A DNA stretch of 64,000 nt from Owenia fusiformis (GCA_903813345.2 CAIIXF020000009.1:22905759-22969758); one strand, 5' to 3'. Shown: positions 50,401 through 62,161, counted from the first letter of the stretch. Numbers and translations are program-made. The notes: generated by a model from the letters alone, not told the origin.

Positions 50401-51301
50401 CTAAATATGGTCATTCCTTCTGACGTCATCGTTGAGCCAGGAATTGACCAATGACATGCGCATATTTGATTAGAACGCATTTGGCGTGTGTTTCTTCGAG
50501 CTCGCTGATTGGTGGAAGAAATGTCAGCGCGTAGGTCAGAAGTGATTTATCACCCAAACTGTCACCGGTACCCGCCGTGGGGGCGGGGCTACTAAACTGT
50601 AATATGGTCTCTACTAGGCAGAGTGTAGTTTAACTAGACTCTGCGCGCAGGGTACAAGACATTTTACTTCATCATAGCCTACAACCTGTATCTATATTTT
50701 TATTATTTACTATGGTGATTCAATCTCATAGGCAGTCATAAATATGATATAAATACTTTCCATCGTGCACAAACAATATGGTTTTGAAAATGAATTGGAA
50801 ATGAAATTATCTTAAAGCTCCAGGGTGAAAAGACATAGGCAATGTCAAACAATGTCAAATCGTGCAAGATGGAACTGGGCCTTAGACATGTCCTAGCACA
50901 CTGGTTCAGCTAGATTCATATATAATGAATAGATTGCTGGTTTCTCACAATTTGCATTATAGCTGTTCATTTTTTTCTCTGAAAAGTAATTGTAATTTAT
51001 GCTCTTAAAATGTGACATTTTCTACTTGCAGATCAAACATGGAAAAGACGCTTTTCTCATTCTAACAAGTGATGGTGTTAATTTCGTTGTGAGTGATCAA
51101 GAAATTATTGATATAGTCATAAACTGCAACAGTCCTAAAGAGGGTGCGAATCTCGTCGCTGATCAGGCGTTACAGTTCGGATCAGATGATAACGTTACAA
51201 CATTAATTGTTCCATTTGGTGCATGGGGGAAATATGCTAATTCTGCAAGGGCCGTGCCATACAGTTTTGGACGCAATATTATGACAACAAGATACTCCTG
51301 A
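47442..51301 (+). CDS. PPM1K: Mitochondrial PP2C phosphatase PPM1K-like (3 coding exons)
   Basis: Coding exons: 47442-48024, 49121-49443, 51032-51301, giving 391 aa (human PPM1K is 372). Residues 1-60 are rich in Arg, Lys and hydrophobics with almost no acid, a likely mitochondrial presequence. Then come IKRGKPIPQIALENVA, the PP2C motif with E122/D123, metal-site D141-G142 (FDGHGG), GTTATV, VNGRLAMTRSIGD, D316 (SDG) and D355 (DDN). The C-terminus has PFGAWGKY, shared with vertebrate PPM1K. In vertebrates it dephosphorylates the branched-chain ketoacid dehydrogenase E1 subunit in the matrix. Oddity: the GDSRA motif reads GDSPA (P228). A splice acceptor at 47412-47413, 28 nt before the ATG, implies an upstream 5'UTR exon that I could not place. 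Confidence 0.93.
48025..49120 (+). other. Intron 1 of PPM1K
   Basis: 1096 bp, donor GTAGTT and acceptor TTTTTAG. Contains one short MITE copy at 48550-48663; otherwise plain. Confidence 0.55.
48550..48663. mobile_element. ATGTYACCACC-ended MITE (copy 2)
   Basis: Begins atgttaccaccacaag and ends caggtggtgacat. Inside ggttggtgttcagcatttgg matches the other copies. About 114 bp. Confidence 0.75.
49444..51031 (+). other. Intron 2 of PPM1K with a GC-richer promoter-like patch
   Basis: 1588 bp. The segment at 50360-50600 has CCAATCAG (50365), TGACGTCA (50421), ATTGG (50508) and a GC box GGGGGCGGGG (50579). The rest is plain intron. Confidence 0.5.
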
Positions 51302-52370
51302 GATTAGATTTACACATACGTATATGTTTAAGCGTCACTGCCAGACAAGATGTCAACATTTCCATAGTCCTGCACTGGGTTCTTGTGTTCCCCCCTCCCT
51401 CTAAACACCTAAGTTTTTTCTCAAACACAAGAAATAGAGAGGAGGACATGACTTGATGCAACAATGGTTTTCTACAATCCATCGTGTTTGTTGATGCGAA
51501 TCTAGTCCACTGAACATGGGTTTGAGCTTTTATATCACATGAGTTGGGGATGCGAATTCCTCCTTTCTTCTATCTCATGGTTATAGTATTATTGATTTCT
51601 TATCCATTTCTTTGAGGATATTGTTTTTAATTTGCATTAGACATTTAATTAATCATCTGAAGAGTGAAATCCCCTAAGGCATAAAAGTCCTATTTTTTAT
51701 GAAAAAATTATGCATAATTTGAATACAAAAGTCACACATAATTCTACAACATATCTGCAAGGTAAATTACACATGTCAAGGCAAAAATAATTAATTGTTT
51801 ATGTTTGACCTTCAAAGATTTTTGTTATTATTCATCAAGGTCATTGTAAAGAAACAAAAATGTAACATATTCATGTATATAACTTGCAAAGTAGACACAT
51901 AAGGATAAAGATATTTTTATTACTCATCACTGTGTTTTGTATTTTTAAACATGATGTTGATACACCTTTTTTCTGGTCGAATCAAAAGCTTCCTTTTAGT
52001 GGGTGTTGCCATGGATATAAATCTTTAAACAAATGCTCTCCAGTAACATACTGAACAGCTGGTTTTCAAGCAGATATTTATTCAACACAGGGCTTTATCC
52101 AGAATTCATAGATGAACTTATCCTCAATCCTCATGTAAGAGGTTCATCTCTCAAGAATGAAGATAGGTTCATCTTTGAATTCTGGGTAATATGTCTTCCT
52201 CTTATTGTAACCCAATAGACCAATAGGAGATCTGGGACTTTTATCCATTCATGCATTGTGAGCAACTCTACTTTGCATTCATTATTGCTTGCGACCCCAC
52301 AAGTGTTGCTCCAAATACTTAAATCTCTTATAAAAAATATGTAGTTACTAATACACCTTTATATCAGTAA
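51302..52370 (+). other. 3' flank / probable 3'UTR of PPM1K
   Basis: No gene or repeat before the minisatellite at 52375. Confidence 0.4.
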
Positions 52371-52374
52371 CATT

Positions 52375-52670
52375 GGTATTGATAATATATTTATATTTAT
52401 GTGGTATTGATAATGCCTATATGTGGTATTGATAATGCCTAGTATATGTGGTATTGATAATGCCTATATGTGGTATTGATTGTGCCTGTGTGTGGTATTG
52501 ATGATGCCTATACGTGGTATTGATGATGCCTATACGTGGTATTGATGATGCCTATATATGGTATTGATAATGCCTATTTGTGGTATTGATAATGCCTATA
52601 TGTGGTATTGATGATGCCTATATTTGGTATTGATAATGCCTATATATATGGTATTGATAAGTAAGTTAAC
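52375..52670. repeat. 22-bp minisatellite, about 13 units
   Basis: Unit tatatgtggtattgataatg cc with tacg/tttg variants. Followed by loose acatgtatattatattgata units to 52760. Confidence 0.93.
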
Positions 52671-53736
52671 ACATGTATGCTGGAGATAATACATGTAATA
52701 TATGTATTATTGATAACACATGTATATTATATTGATAATACATGTATTGCTTGTACAATGTAGTTAGTTAATGATAAGACAGTATTTTGATAAAAAGGTG
52801 CTATTGTTAAAAATGTTTTATTCCATGTTTGAAGATACAGGAGTTTGATACTCAAGATTGCAAAATATTGTTTATAGTGTACATTTTGTATATACATGTA
52901 TTACAGTAAGTTATTTGATGTGTACTTAAGATTTTTGAGGAATATCCTACAGTTTGTAAGGGATATCGTTTTTATCTATAAGCCATATTCTTTATCTTGT
53001 ATATTCATATGTGTGGTATTTTACCAAGTCCTGGAAAATTGAATTTATCATGTTCTATATGAGTATGAGAGCAAGTTTGATATTTCTGTATGTATCCCAC
53101 TATAACTGAGGTTTGGAACAGAAAGCTGTTCTATCCCAGTCTCACTCCATAAAATCTAAAAGAGATTTCGGAAAAGGGCTTTATGGAACCCTAGAAGTAC
53201 AGGTAGAATATACCTCGAACCTCTGTAGGTACGGATACATATGTTACGTACTGGGATGATTTGGATAGGGTTTAACCCTCAGGAAATATTAATATGTGCG
53301 TCTCTTTGGGGTAAAACCTGTGTCCAAAACCTCTCGGTACATAACTCATATGAGCATTCATTGTACAGTAGTGAGTAAATGATATGATAAAGATGAGACA
53401 GTGTTTTATAGTTGTAACTTACCAGCCAAGCATGGCCAATTAGATAAATGGCTGAGGTAAATCAATGGAGAAATCCCATCAAGTTAATTTTCTTGTACTA
53501 CTATTGAAATTTAAATGATAAGAACTTTTCTTCAATTAGACATGCCAGAAAGGGTTGTTTGTCAAAAAGGAAAGAACTAAAAATTGAAAACATTCAAAAT
53601 ACATTTTAGTCTGATCAAATTTCCTGCATAGATATTGGTGCATAGAACCTATCATCTTTTTCACACAACTCCTAATACAGTCAAAGTGAAGACCCAGCAT
53701 GGAGATATGACATGTTATTGTATTATAAAGTTATTC

Positions 53737-53742
53737 AATAAA
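53737..53742 (+). terminator. Candidate polyadenylation signal, PPM1K
   Basis: AATAAA followed about 20 nt later by tgtttgtttgtttg, a classic GU-rich downstream element. It would give a 3'UTR of about 2.4 kb. Best polyadenylation site I see in the window. Confidence 0.5.
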
Positions 53743-55425
53743 ATATTAAACTTAAAATGTTTGTTTGTTTGATGTAATAGACTTAACAGTGACTTATTGG
53801 TTGTTATTAGTTTAGCGCTATTTAATTCTTAGGGAAATTTTTGTTATGATGTCTATTTATTTTGGCGACTGCTAGAAGTCTCAGTCGATGGAAAACCCCT
53901 ACCTTGCACATCCATCAATAGAAAAAAATCAAAAATATTTAACATTTTCTGCTATGGTCACATTTCCCAGCTATTCTGTGTACTTTATGGCTGCAAATCA
54001 GAGTATTCTATCTAAAGATGGTGCTGTTGTATTCCATTGAAGTCCCCAGACAGGTTTTTATTGGAACTAGTTTTCCTCATTATCATGAAATAAACAACAA
54101 AGTAAGGATAGTCGTGAGATATCACAGCCTCCTATTAGTATCTTTCTAGACATTCTTTGAAAGGCAAACATGGTCTGAGTACAAGAATGAAGGATAGTAC
54201 TAATTCTGTATTATATAGTACTTCTTTTTATTCTTTGGAATAATTTTGGCCTTTAGTGATATCTATACAAGGGAAACATTTTTGGATGAAAAAAATCTGA
54301 ATATTCCTTGGATACATTCTCGAGCAGGTAGAAAAAGTAATACATTTCAAGGTTTTAATTTTATAATAGGAAAATGTTGATTTCTGCAGAAATAAGTTAC
54401 ATTGGGAGACATCTTTAGATCATATTATAAAACATCTTCACAATTCAGGTTTCAAAGTATCTGTTCTTCAATAATTTACACTGTCTCGACTTGAGAGAGA
54501 TAATATGACACAAATGAAAATAAGATGCTCCGATAAATGAAGTATAATGACACAAGCGACACTGAGAGGTTGTCTGATTACTCAGATGTATGATTGCACT
54601 CAAATAAATTTCATTTTGGAGAGGGAGTTTTTTGACTATTGCATATTTTGACGCACTCTTCATTGGAGGCATTCACACAAAATGCATCTTGACCTGCTTG
54701 TATCTTGTTAAAAACAGAAAATAAAATAATATTTCATATATATAATTAATATATGTATAAACTTTATTATACAAAAATATGTGTAACACAAAACTTCATC
54801 TTCAAATATTTTCAGCTCACACACCATACATGTAAATCCCAAATCATATCAATATCCAGGTACATTGTAATTATACAAGAATATATATTGCTCCTAGGGA
54901 GGGGATGAATGTATTTTGTTATCTACTTTCTAGAATTTAGGGCTTACAGGAATACCCAGTCAAGTCCCCCCCCCTCCGATTAAGCAATATCAATTTACTT
55001 TTCACAAGCATTTACAATGCCATATAACAAAAGGGAGCAAAAGTAGGTATGGGATCCATCTGCTATGTGTGTATCGGTGGTTTTAGATAATAATACTCAT
55101 TGGGAAATAATTCCAGTTCATATAAATCGTGTGTGTATAACAAAGTATAAGTCTAGTATACCATATTTCAAAAATACATACATTTTTTCAAATGAATCTT
55201 AGTTCCACAATTCTGTAAAGCTACTACATGTACCATTGGAAAGATGTTTTATGAACTTAAGAGGAATGACAAATCCTTGTATATACATCCGGCATGTACA
55301 GTTCAAATAAATGCTCATTACTGCATGCATAGTGTAACTAAATTTTGGAAGCTCGCATGGCTAAATCTGTGAAACGGTGTACTTATAAACATGATCAAAT
55401 GAAGATCAATATATTTTTGCTCATA
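53743..55425. other. Spacer
   Basis: AT-rich with a poly-C tract (tcccccccc) near 54966. No gene, RNA or named repeat. Confidence 0.45.
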
Positions 55426-55598
55426 CAGTAAAACCTGTCTAAGTGAACACCTCTCTCTAGTGAACACCTTTCTCTCGTGGACCCTTCCTCTGCACATAGT
55501 CTATTAACCACTGTAATCATTACCATCTCTGTAGTGAACACCTACCAACACTAATATTTTTTCTTGGCAAGAAAGTTCAATATGCACAGGTTTTACTG
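55426..55598. mobile_element. pogo/Tigger-like MITE (copy 3), TA target
   Basis: Ends cagtaaaacctg and caggttttactg are a perfect 12-bp inverse pair between TA dinucleotides. The inside carries ctagtgaacacctttctctc-like units. Confidence 0.9.
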
Positions 55599-55949
55599 TA
55601 CTTACACACAAGATTGACATGAAACACCCGAATACAAAAATCAGGATTTAAGCGACAAGCATTACTAATCAGGAATAAATCCAGAAATTTTATACTCCAG
55701 TCTAGTAAAAAAGTAACCATGAAAAACATTGCACTATAAAAATTTCACGACATATTCACAAAGTTGGCAAAATGTTTGGAGAATTTCATAAAAATATAAG
55801 AAAATATATACGGGGGTAATGGCATATTCCTCCACTTTTTTTGAATAATATCATTCAATATACATGTAGTTCCCAATCTTGGTGATTTCAAAATCTATGT
55901 GTTGTTTTTTCAATCAACATCATGACATTTTTTCCTTCATTAATAAGCC

Positions 55950-56316
55950 CAAGTAGGATTGCCTCCCAGGATTCCAACTTGAAATTTTCAATCTCCGGGC
56001 AAGTTCACATAAATGAACTGCAAGGAGAATGGGTGATACTCTAGTTGCCTTGCCCAATATCAGAGACAAAATTGAAAATGTCGTAATTTTCTGACATCAT
56101 AACTGACTATAAATTCATCATCAGCAATCCAAAAGATATGAACTAATATCTTGATCACCTCTTGTGTGTTTTGAAAGTTTGAAAATAAGACCAAAACCCA
56201 TGATTCAAATTCTGATGTGAAAAATGGTGGCTGTTTGATTTCGAATTTTGTAATCATGACAGGACGCCATATAAGTCAGAATATCGAGATGGAACTCTGG
56301 GAGACAATCCTCCTTG
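55950..56316. mobile_element. AGGATTGGCTCCCAG MITE (copy 3), 8-bp duplication AATAAGCC
   Basis: Left ccaagtaggattgcctccca, right ctgggagacaatcctccttg. aataagcc flanks both sides (55942-55949, 56317-56324). An extra ~60-bp block (56000-56060) is absent from copy 2. Confidence 0.88.
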
Positions 56317-56427
56317 AATAAGCCTTTACATTTACAATAATTACAGGATATGTCTGTACATGTTGTGCCATGTAATTTCATTACATGTATTCTTGACTTC
56401 AAGAATAACAAGGCAATTATATGCAAA

Positions 56428-56548
56428 ATGTCACCACCTGCCATTTGTTAAAGATGCCAACTGAAGAACACCAACCATCCACTGCCAAATGCCGACCACA
56501 AAAAAGCTGGAAACTATAACAATATGTCACCACTTCTGGTGGTGACAT
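56428..56548. mobile_element. ATGTYACCACC-ended MITE (copy 3, inverted)
   Basis: atgtcaccacctgccatttg ... ggtggtgacat. Opposite orientation to copies 1 and 2. The sequence tcaccacttctggtggtga at its right side is a small palindrome. Confidence 0.77.
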
Positions 56549-57423
56549 TATAATTAAATGGTTTATTTAATGTCCATATCTATTCAAGCAGATTTAAACT
56601 ACTTGAAAATTGTTGAAGGAAATATTATTTACCAGTGATTTGCAAAAACGTACAATACTGTAGATGGAAATGTAATGTTCTATTTGTTCAACATTTCACT
56701 TCTATCCTTAGGTAAGCCCAATTACACCAATATGTGAAATTGACATGTTAATGATGTTCAGTTGTTCTACTGCTTTTAATGCTTTACTGAACACTTCATG
56801 GGTAATATGTGGGCAATCTGTGGGTGATCTACTTTCACCTCGACACCCTTGGTATATGCAGCTACCAATAATTGACAGGGCAAAGCTCCCATATTTTTTT
56901 TATAGTGGTGCTATCACACCCACTTGGTCCATAATCCACAGGTGCTATACCAAAGGCATTCTATATCAAGACAACAGGTGTCATTCTGACAATTCCATAT
57001 AGATACTGCTGCATGTTGTCCCATATATCATTCCATAGAACAATGACATAATTAATCAGAATTTAAAAGGATATTCCTTGCCAGACCATCTCTCTCCTAA
57101 TATGGTAGCTATAACCCTATATATACTATACTTTCCATGTTTAGCAAAACAGGGAAAATCTATCATGTCAGGATAGATATTGCCTGGCTAGGAATGTCCC
57201 TTTATTGAAAAAAATGAATGCAAATCACAAGCAAACTAATTCAAGACCCATCACAATTATCCAATCTTACTCAGATATGGGATAAACAGTCTGAATTCCA
57301 CTGTTTGTATAAACATTACAACATGTACTACTTCATAGTACAATATGGGAAGACATAATTAGTGTAATGTTGATGAAATAAATAACATTAAATCATAAGT
57401 AAATCAATTTAATCTCATCACAA
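56549..57423. other. Spacer 3' of the 57424 membrane-protein gene
   Basis: AT-rich. AATAAA on the minus strand at 57206-57201 is a candidate polyadenylation signal for that gene. An 85-codon plus frame has no known domain. Confidence 0.4.
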
Positions 57424-57677
57424 TTAGTCCATTTTATCCAGATATCCATCCAAGTTCTTCATATGTCCATTCATAGTCTCATTTGCTTTATCAAAGGAGA
57501 CATTAACTGGCCCCTTGCCTTTACCGAAGTATTTTTCCTTCACACCATTGATAAATCTGAAGCCGAAGTTGCACCCGAAGTAAGCAAGGATGATGACACC
57601 AGCAAAGCCTAATGAGATGAAGCCAGACACAATGAGGACTCCAATGAAGATGATACTTCCTATAGTCACCAAAGTAC
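57424..57677 (-). CDS. Last coding exon of a small hydrophobic-hairpin membrane protein (promethin/LDAF1-like?)
   Basis: Minus-strand exon with acceptor AG at 57679-57678 after a T-rich tract (TTTGTTTATTTCCAG). It starts inside a codon and gives about 83 residues ending DGYLDKMD before the stop at 57424. Two apolar stretches (TIGSIIFIGVLIVSGFISL and GFAGVIILAYFGCNFGF) are split by a short Gly-rich turn, then a charged tail (KEKYFGKGKG...) follows. This long hydrophobic hairpin with a polar tail resembles LDAF1/promethin, the seipin partner at lipid droplets, but no residue motif proves it; another two-pass ER protein is possible. The upstream exon(s) could not be identified, so the gene is partial here. 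It runs opposite to the sulfotransferase gene next to it. Confidence 0.55.
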
Positions 57678-58003
57678 CTGGAAATAAACAAAACATGAAT
57701 TTTATAAAAAATAATGTGCAAACAAGCAAATGTGCTATTTGCTTAAGTCCAGAAAACTTGTCACGCTAATTTGCTGAGTTCATTTTACGCATTCTATGAA
57801 AATTTCAAATAAAAAAATCACAAAAATTCTTGATTTTATAGGATTTTTCAGAACTTATTGATCGACCTGGTACATGTGTTCTATCACTGCTTAGGCTAGG
57901 GTACAAAAATAAAATGTTTAGCATACCTCCACATCTATACACTAATAATAGTTTCTATTTATCTTGATTGCAATGTACTTTATCATGAAAAAATTAGTAA
58001 GGA

Positions 58004-58267
58004 TACTGAACTCCCGGTTAATTTCGCGAGTTTTAATTTCGTGTATTTTGAGAAAACACGATTTTGCAGCTATTAAATTTGGTGAATTTCACTAAGTGCA
58101 CCTACTACTTTGTCATCTTAGTCAATGACACGCTTCACCTTAACCTCTGTTACATCGTGATTTCACAAATCCCCGGGGATTTAATTGACAATTTCACAGA
58201 TTAATGTTTGCGATTTTACCACAAACGCGAAAATAAATCGCACGCTAAAAATACCGGGAGTACAGTA
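58004..58267. mobile_element. 264-bp element with CTCCCGGT ends and TA flanks
   Basis: tactgaactcccggttaatt (tcgcg) at the left is the imperfect inverse of the right end ataccgggagtacagta. TA on both sides suggests a Tc1/mariner-type mobiliser. Repeated ttcgcg/cgcgaa motifs inside. Confidence 0.82.
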
Positions 58268-58849
58268 TGTCATTTTTTCTTGATTTATCATGTTTTATTC
58301 AATACAATAATATATATTGAAAGAAAATTTCCAAAAGGCGACTTTGTTTAACATTATTAGTCGCAGTATGTCATATTTGAGCCTCATGTTTTTTCATTCT
58401 TCTAAGACAATACAAGACAGATTTTGAGAAACAAAATGGCGTCTAATGGATATCGAGGAGTATGTGCTGAAGAAGCATTGCATATAGTGATGTGCCAAGA
58501 AAACGTGATGATTCAAACTTCAATAGTAGCTAGTGGTGGATGAGTTTACAAAATACACCAATTTATGCAGTTGATATGCAAGTACATGGGGTTACACAGT
58601 CTAATTTTTCGCAAAAAAATCTGAATTTTTTTATTGGTTTTAGTAATTTAAGGGTTAACTTAATGGCTCCATTAAACCATCATTTATAATGGGTTTGCAA
58701 ACTAAAACCAATCAATTGTACTTGTACTTGTCACACTAGGCATATTAACTATCTGATATATTGAACTGATCATAACATTTATAGACTAAAACTAGAAAAC
58801 AGCAACTCCACTGAGTAGCAAATATCACCAAATTCCTTCTTTAACAGAG

Positions 58850-59640
58850 GTCCCTTGCCCCTATAACAATGACCATTAAAATTTGCACTTAATCCTATAA
58901 CTGGTATTTAAGTTTTCAAAATTACACCTTTTCATGAGCAGCCATCTTGAAAATTCTTTATTTCTATATGTCACTAAAGGATCAGCATAAAAAATTGAAC
59001 AAAATCAGTAAGGAATTTGAGTTATCAAACATTTTTAAGACAAATGGTGGAAATTTTAAAATGAGTGGCCATATTGAAAATGGCTCCTAAGCAGAGGTCC
59101 TTTGCCCATACGATATGAGTCTATACAATTTGGACCAAATTCTGTTCGAAAAATGGTGGGCATTTTGAATTGAGTAACCATATTGAAAATGTTTCCTTCA
59201 GCAGAGATCCTAGACTCATAAAGCATAACCCAATAAAATTTGAACCAAATCCATCAACCAATATTTCAGTTATTGCCAGGACATACTAACAAACAGATGA
59301 AAAGAAATAAAAACGAACTGATGGCTTCTCATATGAACTTTGTTTGGTGGGGTGAAAACAGTAGCAAATCCCAACAAACAAACTGTATTTACTCCCATCA
59401 ATGTATGCAGCTTTCAATTTCATTTTCAATATTTTCAATATATCTTTTGGTGACCATTTTACAAGTCAATCATTTTTTTGAAGTGGTACCAGTTTGAAAA
59501 AATATTTTTGAGTTAAATCCATATCCATTATAAACCTTTCAACAAAATAAGAAAAATGTCGGTCAACTAGTTTTTGAGTTATCGCCTTGACTGAAGGGTG
59601 GATGGAAGGACAGATGGACAGAGAACTTCACTACATCTGT
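58850..59640. repeat. Dispersed ATGGC-core repeat, ~4 degenerate units
   Basis: Units of about 150-190 bp with agcagaggtcctttgcccat, aatttgaaccaaatcc and gccatattgaaaatggctcc. Ends with tgaagggtggatggaaggac, the inverse-style tail of the ctgtccgt segment seen at 13095. Looks like a decayed copy of the 13060 family in inverted orientation. Confidence 0.7.
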
Positions 59641-59758
59641 ACCAAGCTTTACTCATTGAGATGATAAAGAGCAATAGCATAACACACCAAGCAAGTTCAG
59701 ATTCATATTAGTTTGATTGAATCTAACCCATCTAAATAAATAAAATTAGCCAATAACA

Positions 59759-61261
59759 ATGTACAAGTGGAAGAAGATAAGGCCATCCATACGCTATCCA
59801 GTTCTGGTTCTTTTAATTCTGACTGTTTTATATCACATTTATATCATTAATACAATCTTTCTAAAACAGACAACAAGAGGGAGCGAAATACAACCTGATG
59901 TTTTGGCACAAATGAAGGATTACGACACAAAAAGTGAATCACAACATCAGGTACATGAACCACCACATGTTGGTGAAAAGAAACAATTGAAGTATGAAAT
60001 TCATATTGATAAGAAATGGAATCACAATAAACAGGAACTTTTTGACACAATAATTAAAAGTGACCCACCACTTGATGGGAAATATGAACAACCAAATGAA
60101 GTTCATAATTATAACATAGTGGAGAAAATTGGAAAAAGCAAGCCAGAAGTCAGTGTAGATCAGATAAATACTGAGACACTTGGTGATAAGAACACAGTGT
60201 CAAAACTGAAAAATGTTTATTTTGCAAAAACACACAAAGCAGCGAGTACCACAATTCAAAATCTTCTTTTCAGGTATGGAGAGAAATATAATCTGACATT
60301 TGCAATGCCTTGGAATATCCATCGTGCTGGATACCCGAATCATTTCACTCCTGACGTCATTATGCCTTTAGCAAAGGGATATAATGAATATAATGTTTTT
60401 TGTCACCATACTCGATTCCACCCAAGAGTCTTAGACTTCATGCCTCATGACACGCTTTATATAGGAGCAGTGCGCAGTGTAGAGAAACAGTTTCTCTCTG
60501 GGTATATGTATCATAAATTTTATGAATGCTATGGAATGAAAAATGAAAATATTACTCAAGTTCTGGAAATTATGCAAGGGTATAAACATGGCCTGCAGTG
60601 TTCAAAATGGAAAGTCTCCAGTCAAAGTGAACAAATGTTTGATTTTGGACTTCAAATTGAAGACATGTCAAACATAACTATGATCAAAGATTACATACAT
60701 TATTTAGACAGTGTTTTTGATTTCATATTTGTCGCTGATTATTTCTATGAAAGTCTGGTTTTGCTGGCAGATATTCTCAATTTACCATTGAGTGACATGG
60801 TATTCTATCAACTAATGCAAGTCAAGAGACATCCAGAGTTAAGCACAAAAGACATTTTGATTTTGAAAAAGTGGAATATTGCTGATTATATGCTATATGA
60901 TCACTTTAATCAGTCATTTTGGAGACGGGTGGAACTATACGGCGAAAACAAACTAAACCAAAAAGTTGAAGCGTTAAAACAACTTCAGGATTCAGCTCTG
61001 TTAAACTGCTTAAAAAATCCTGAGAATATTTTATGTGAACTAATGGAGCTACAAGAACCGCAATTTACACATGATTTGAAAATGAAAATGGTCTTTGAAG
61101 AACATTTGAATATAAAAGTAGGAACTCAAATTAAATTCCATACAAAATGGCCAAGCAAACTCGGAAAGTCCTATCCATTTCATTCAAAGACATTCAAACA
61201 ACTTCATTTCAGAAACTCTAGAATTGAAAAGCATTATTTATCAGTATTAGAGCAAAAGTAG
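59759..61261 (+). CDS. Galactose-3-O-sulfotransferase-like type II Golgi enzyme, single exon
   Basis: Intact 500-aa frame. A basic N-terminus (MYKWKKIRPS) precedes one membrane segment at about residues 13-35, then a low-complexity stem to about 150, then the catalytic domain: a type II Golgi layout. The PAPS 5'-phosphosulfate loop is FAKTHKAASTT (THKAAS at 158-163), matching the LKTHKTASST loop of vertebrate GAL3ST. The 3'-phosphate motif is YIGAVRSVEKQFLSGY (around 234-249). Other family blocks are HHTRFHP (216-222), DFIFVADYFYESLVLL (321-336) and YDHFNQSFWRRVE (380-392). Likely N-glycosylation sites are N178, N264, N305 and N384. The family transfers sulfate to the 3-OH of galactose on glycolipids or glycoproteins; the acceptor here is unknown. 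No introns are needed, as in many invertebrate expansions. Confidence 0.9.
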   Translation: MYKWKKIRPSIRYPVLVLLILTVLYHIYIINTIFLKQTTRGSEIQPDVLAQMKDYDTKSESQHQVHEPPHVGEKKQLKYEIHIDKKWNHNKQELFDTIIKSDPPLDGKYEQPNEVHNYNIVEKIGKSKPEVSVDQINTETLGDKNTVSKLKNVYFAKTHKAASTTIQNLLFRYGEKYNLTFAMPWNIHRAGYPNHFTPDVIMPLAKGYNEYNVFCHHTRFHPRVLDFMPHDTLYIGAVRSVEKQFLSGYMYHKFYECYGMKNENITQVLEIMQGYKHGLQCSKWKVSSQSEQMFDFGLQIEDMSNITMIKDYIHYLDSVFDFIFVADYFYESLVLLADILNLPLSDMVFYQLMQVKRHPELSTKDILILKKWNIADYMLYDHFNQSFWRRVELYGENKLNQKVEALKQLQDSALLNCLKNPENILCELMELQEPQFTHDLKMKMVFEEHLNIKVGTQIKFHTKWPSKLGKSYPFHSKTFKQLHFRNSRIEKHYLSVLEQK

Positions 61262-61787
61262 TGGATTTTAAAGGTTACATTTGAAATATCAACACAGATC
61301 TAATTTCAAACACTCAATTACCAGTATCTCACAATATTTGTTTTTATCCCACGATTAATGTGTTATCTGTACAATAACAGCAATTGATATTGCTGATATC
61401 ATTGAAATTCATGTGATATTTTCCAGAAAATCGTTTATCAAACTCATATGCGTGTGATATCGTTTATCTCATGCATTAAATTACGATTGTGTATATAATT
61501 TGATTAGAAGGCTGCTAAATAACGATTAACAATTGTATTTATGACGAACTATATCACAAGGTGATCGTAATCATGGGAAAAACCCAATATCACATAATTT
61601 CTCGTGATATCATTTTAACGCCTCGTAGACATCAAATATCAACACTCATTCGCTTCGCTCACTCGTGTTGATATTTGATATCAACTCGGCGATAAAAATG
61701 ATATCACTCAAAATGATGTGATATTCTGTATTTATTGAAGTTATCTTGTTATTTAGTGCTTAATGTTTTGTTAATTATTTCCCCAAT
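61262..61787. other. 3' flank of the sulfotransferase gene, GATATCA-rich
   Basis: Many tgatat/atatca words. A palindrome atcaaatatcaacactcatt / actcgtgttgatatttgat at 61630-61680, partly shared with 31225-31335. Confidence 0.6.
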
Positions 61788-62161
61788 CAAGGATGATTGG
61801 TTCCCAGGGTTCCAACTTGATATTTTACCATAAATGGCAGACATGTTGTGATTACCAAATTCAAAATTAAACAGCCGGCATTTTTCCACTTCAGAATTTG
61901 AATCATGGATTTCGGCTTTATTTCCAAACAATCAAGAAGTGATCAAAAAGCTACATTCAAATCTTTTGGATTGTAATTTTTAATTTAAAGCCAGAATAAT
62001 GTCAGACAATAACAACATTTTCATTGTCAACATCAATATTGCAAGAATATCAGCCATACTTCTTGCAAGCCGTTCTTTGCCAAAGAAATCAGAACTGGAT
62101 AAATTGCTTGGAGATCAAAAATATCGAGTTGGAACTCTGGGATCCAATTCCCTTTTCCTTG
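61788..62161. mobile_element. AGGATTGGCTCCCAG MITE (copy 4)
   Basis: Left caaggatgattggttcccag, right ctgggatccaattccctttt. Interior shares aacagccggcatttttccac and attcaaatcttttgga with the other copies. Older, more diverged. Confidence 0.8.

Larger units (their letters stand above)
57678..59758. other. Region between the membrane-protein exon and the sulfotransferase
   Basis: Must hold, or lead to, the upstream exon(s) of the minus-strand gene, but I could not identify them. Contains a 264-bp TA-flanked element (58004-58267) and the ATGGC-type repeat (58850-59640). A short plus frame at 58436 is discussed under rejected items. Confidence 0.45.

Noticed and set aside
58436-58543. Short plus-strand frame MASNGYRGVCAEEALHIV... 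(35 codons)
   Set aside because: Codon use looks gene-like and ATGGCG context is good, but there is no donor that clearly joins it to a further exon and no recognised family; could be a 5' exon of an unseen gene.
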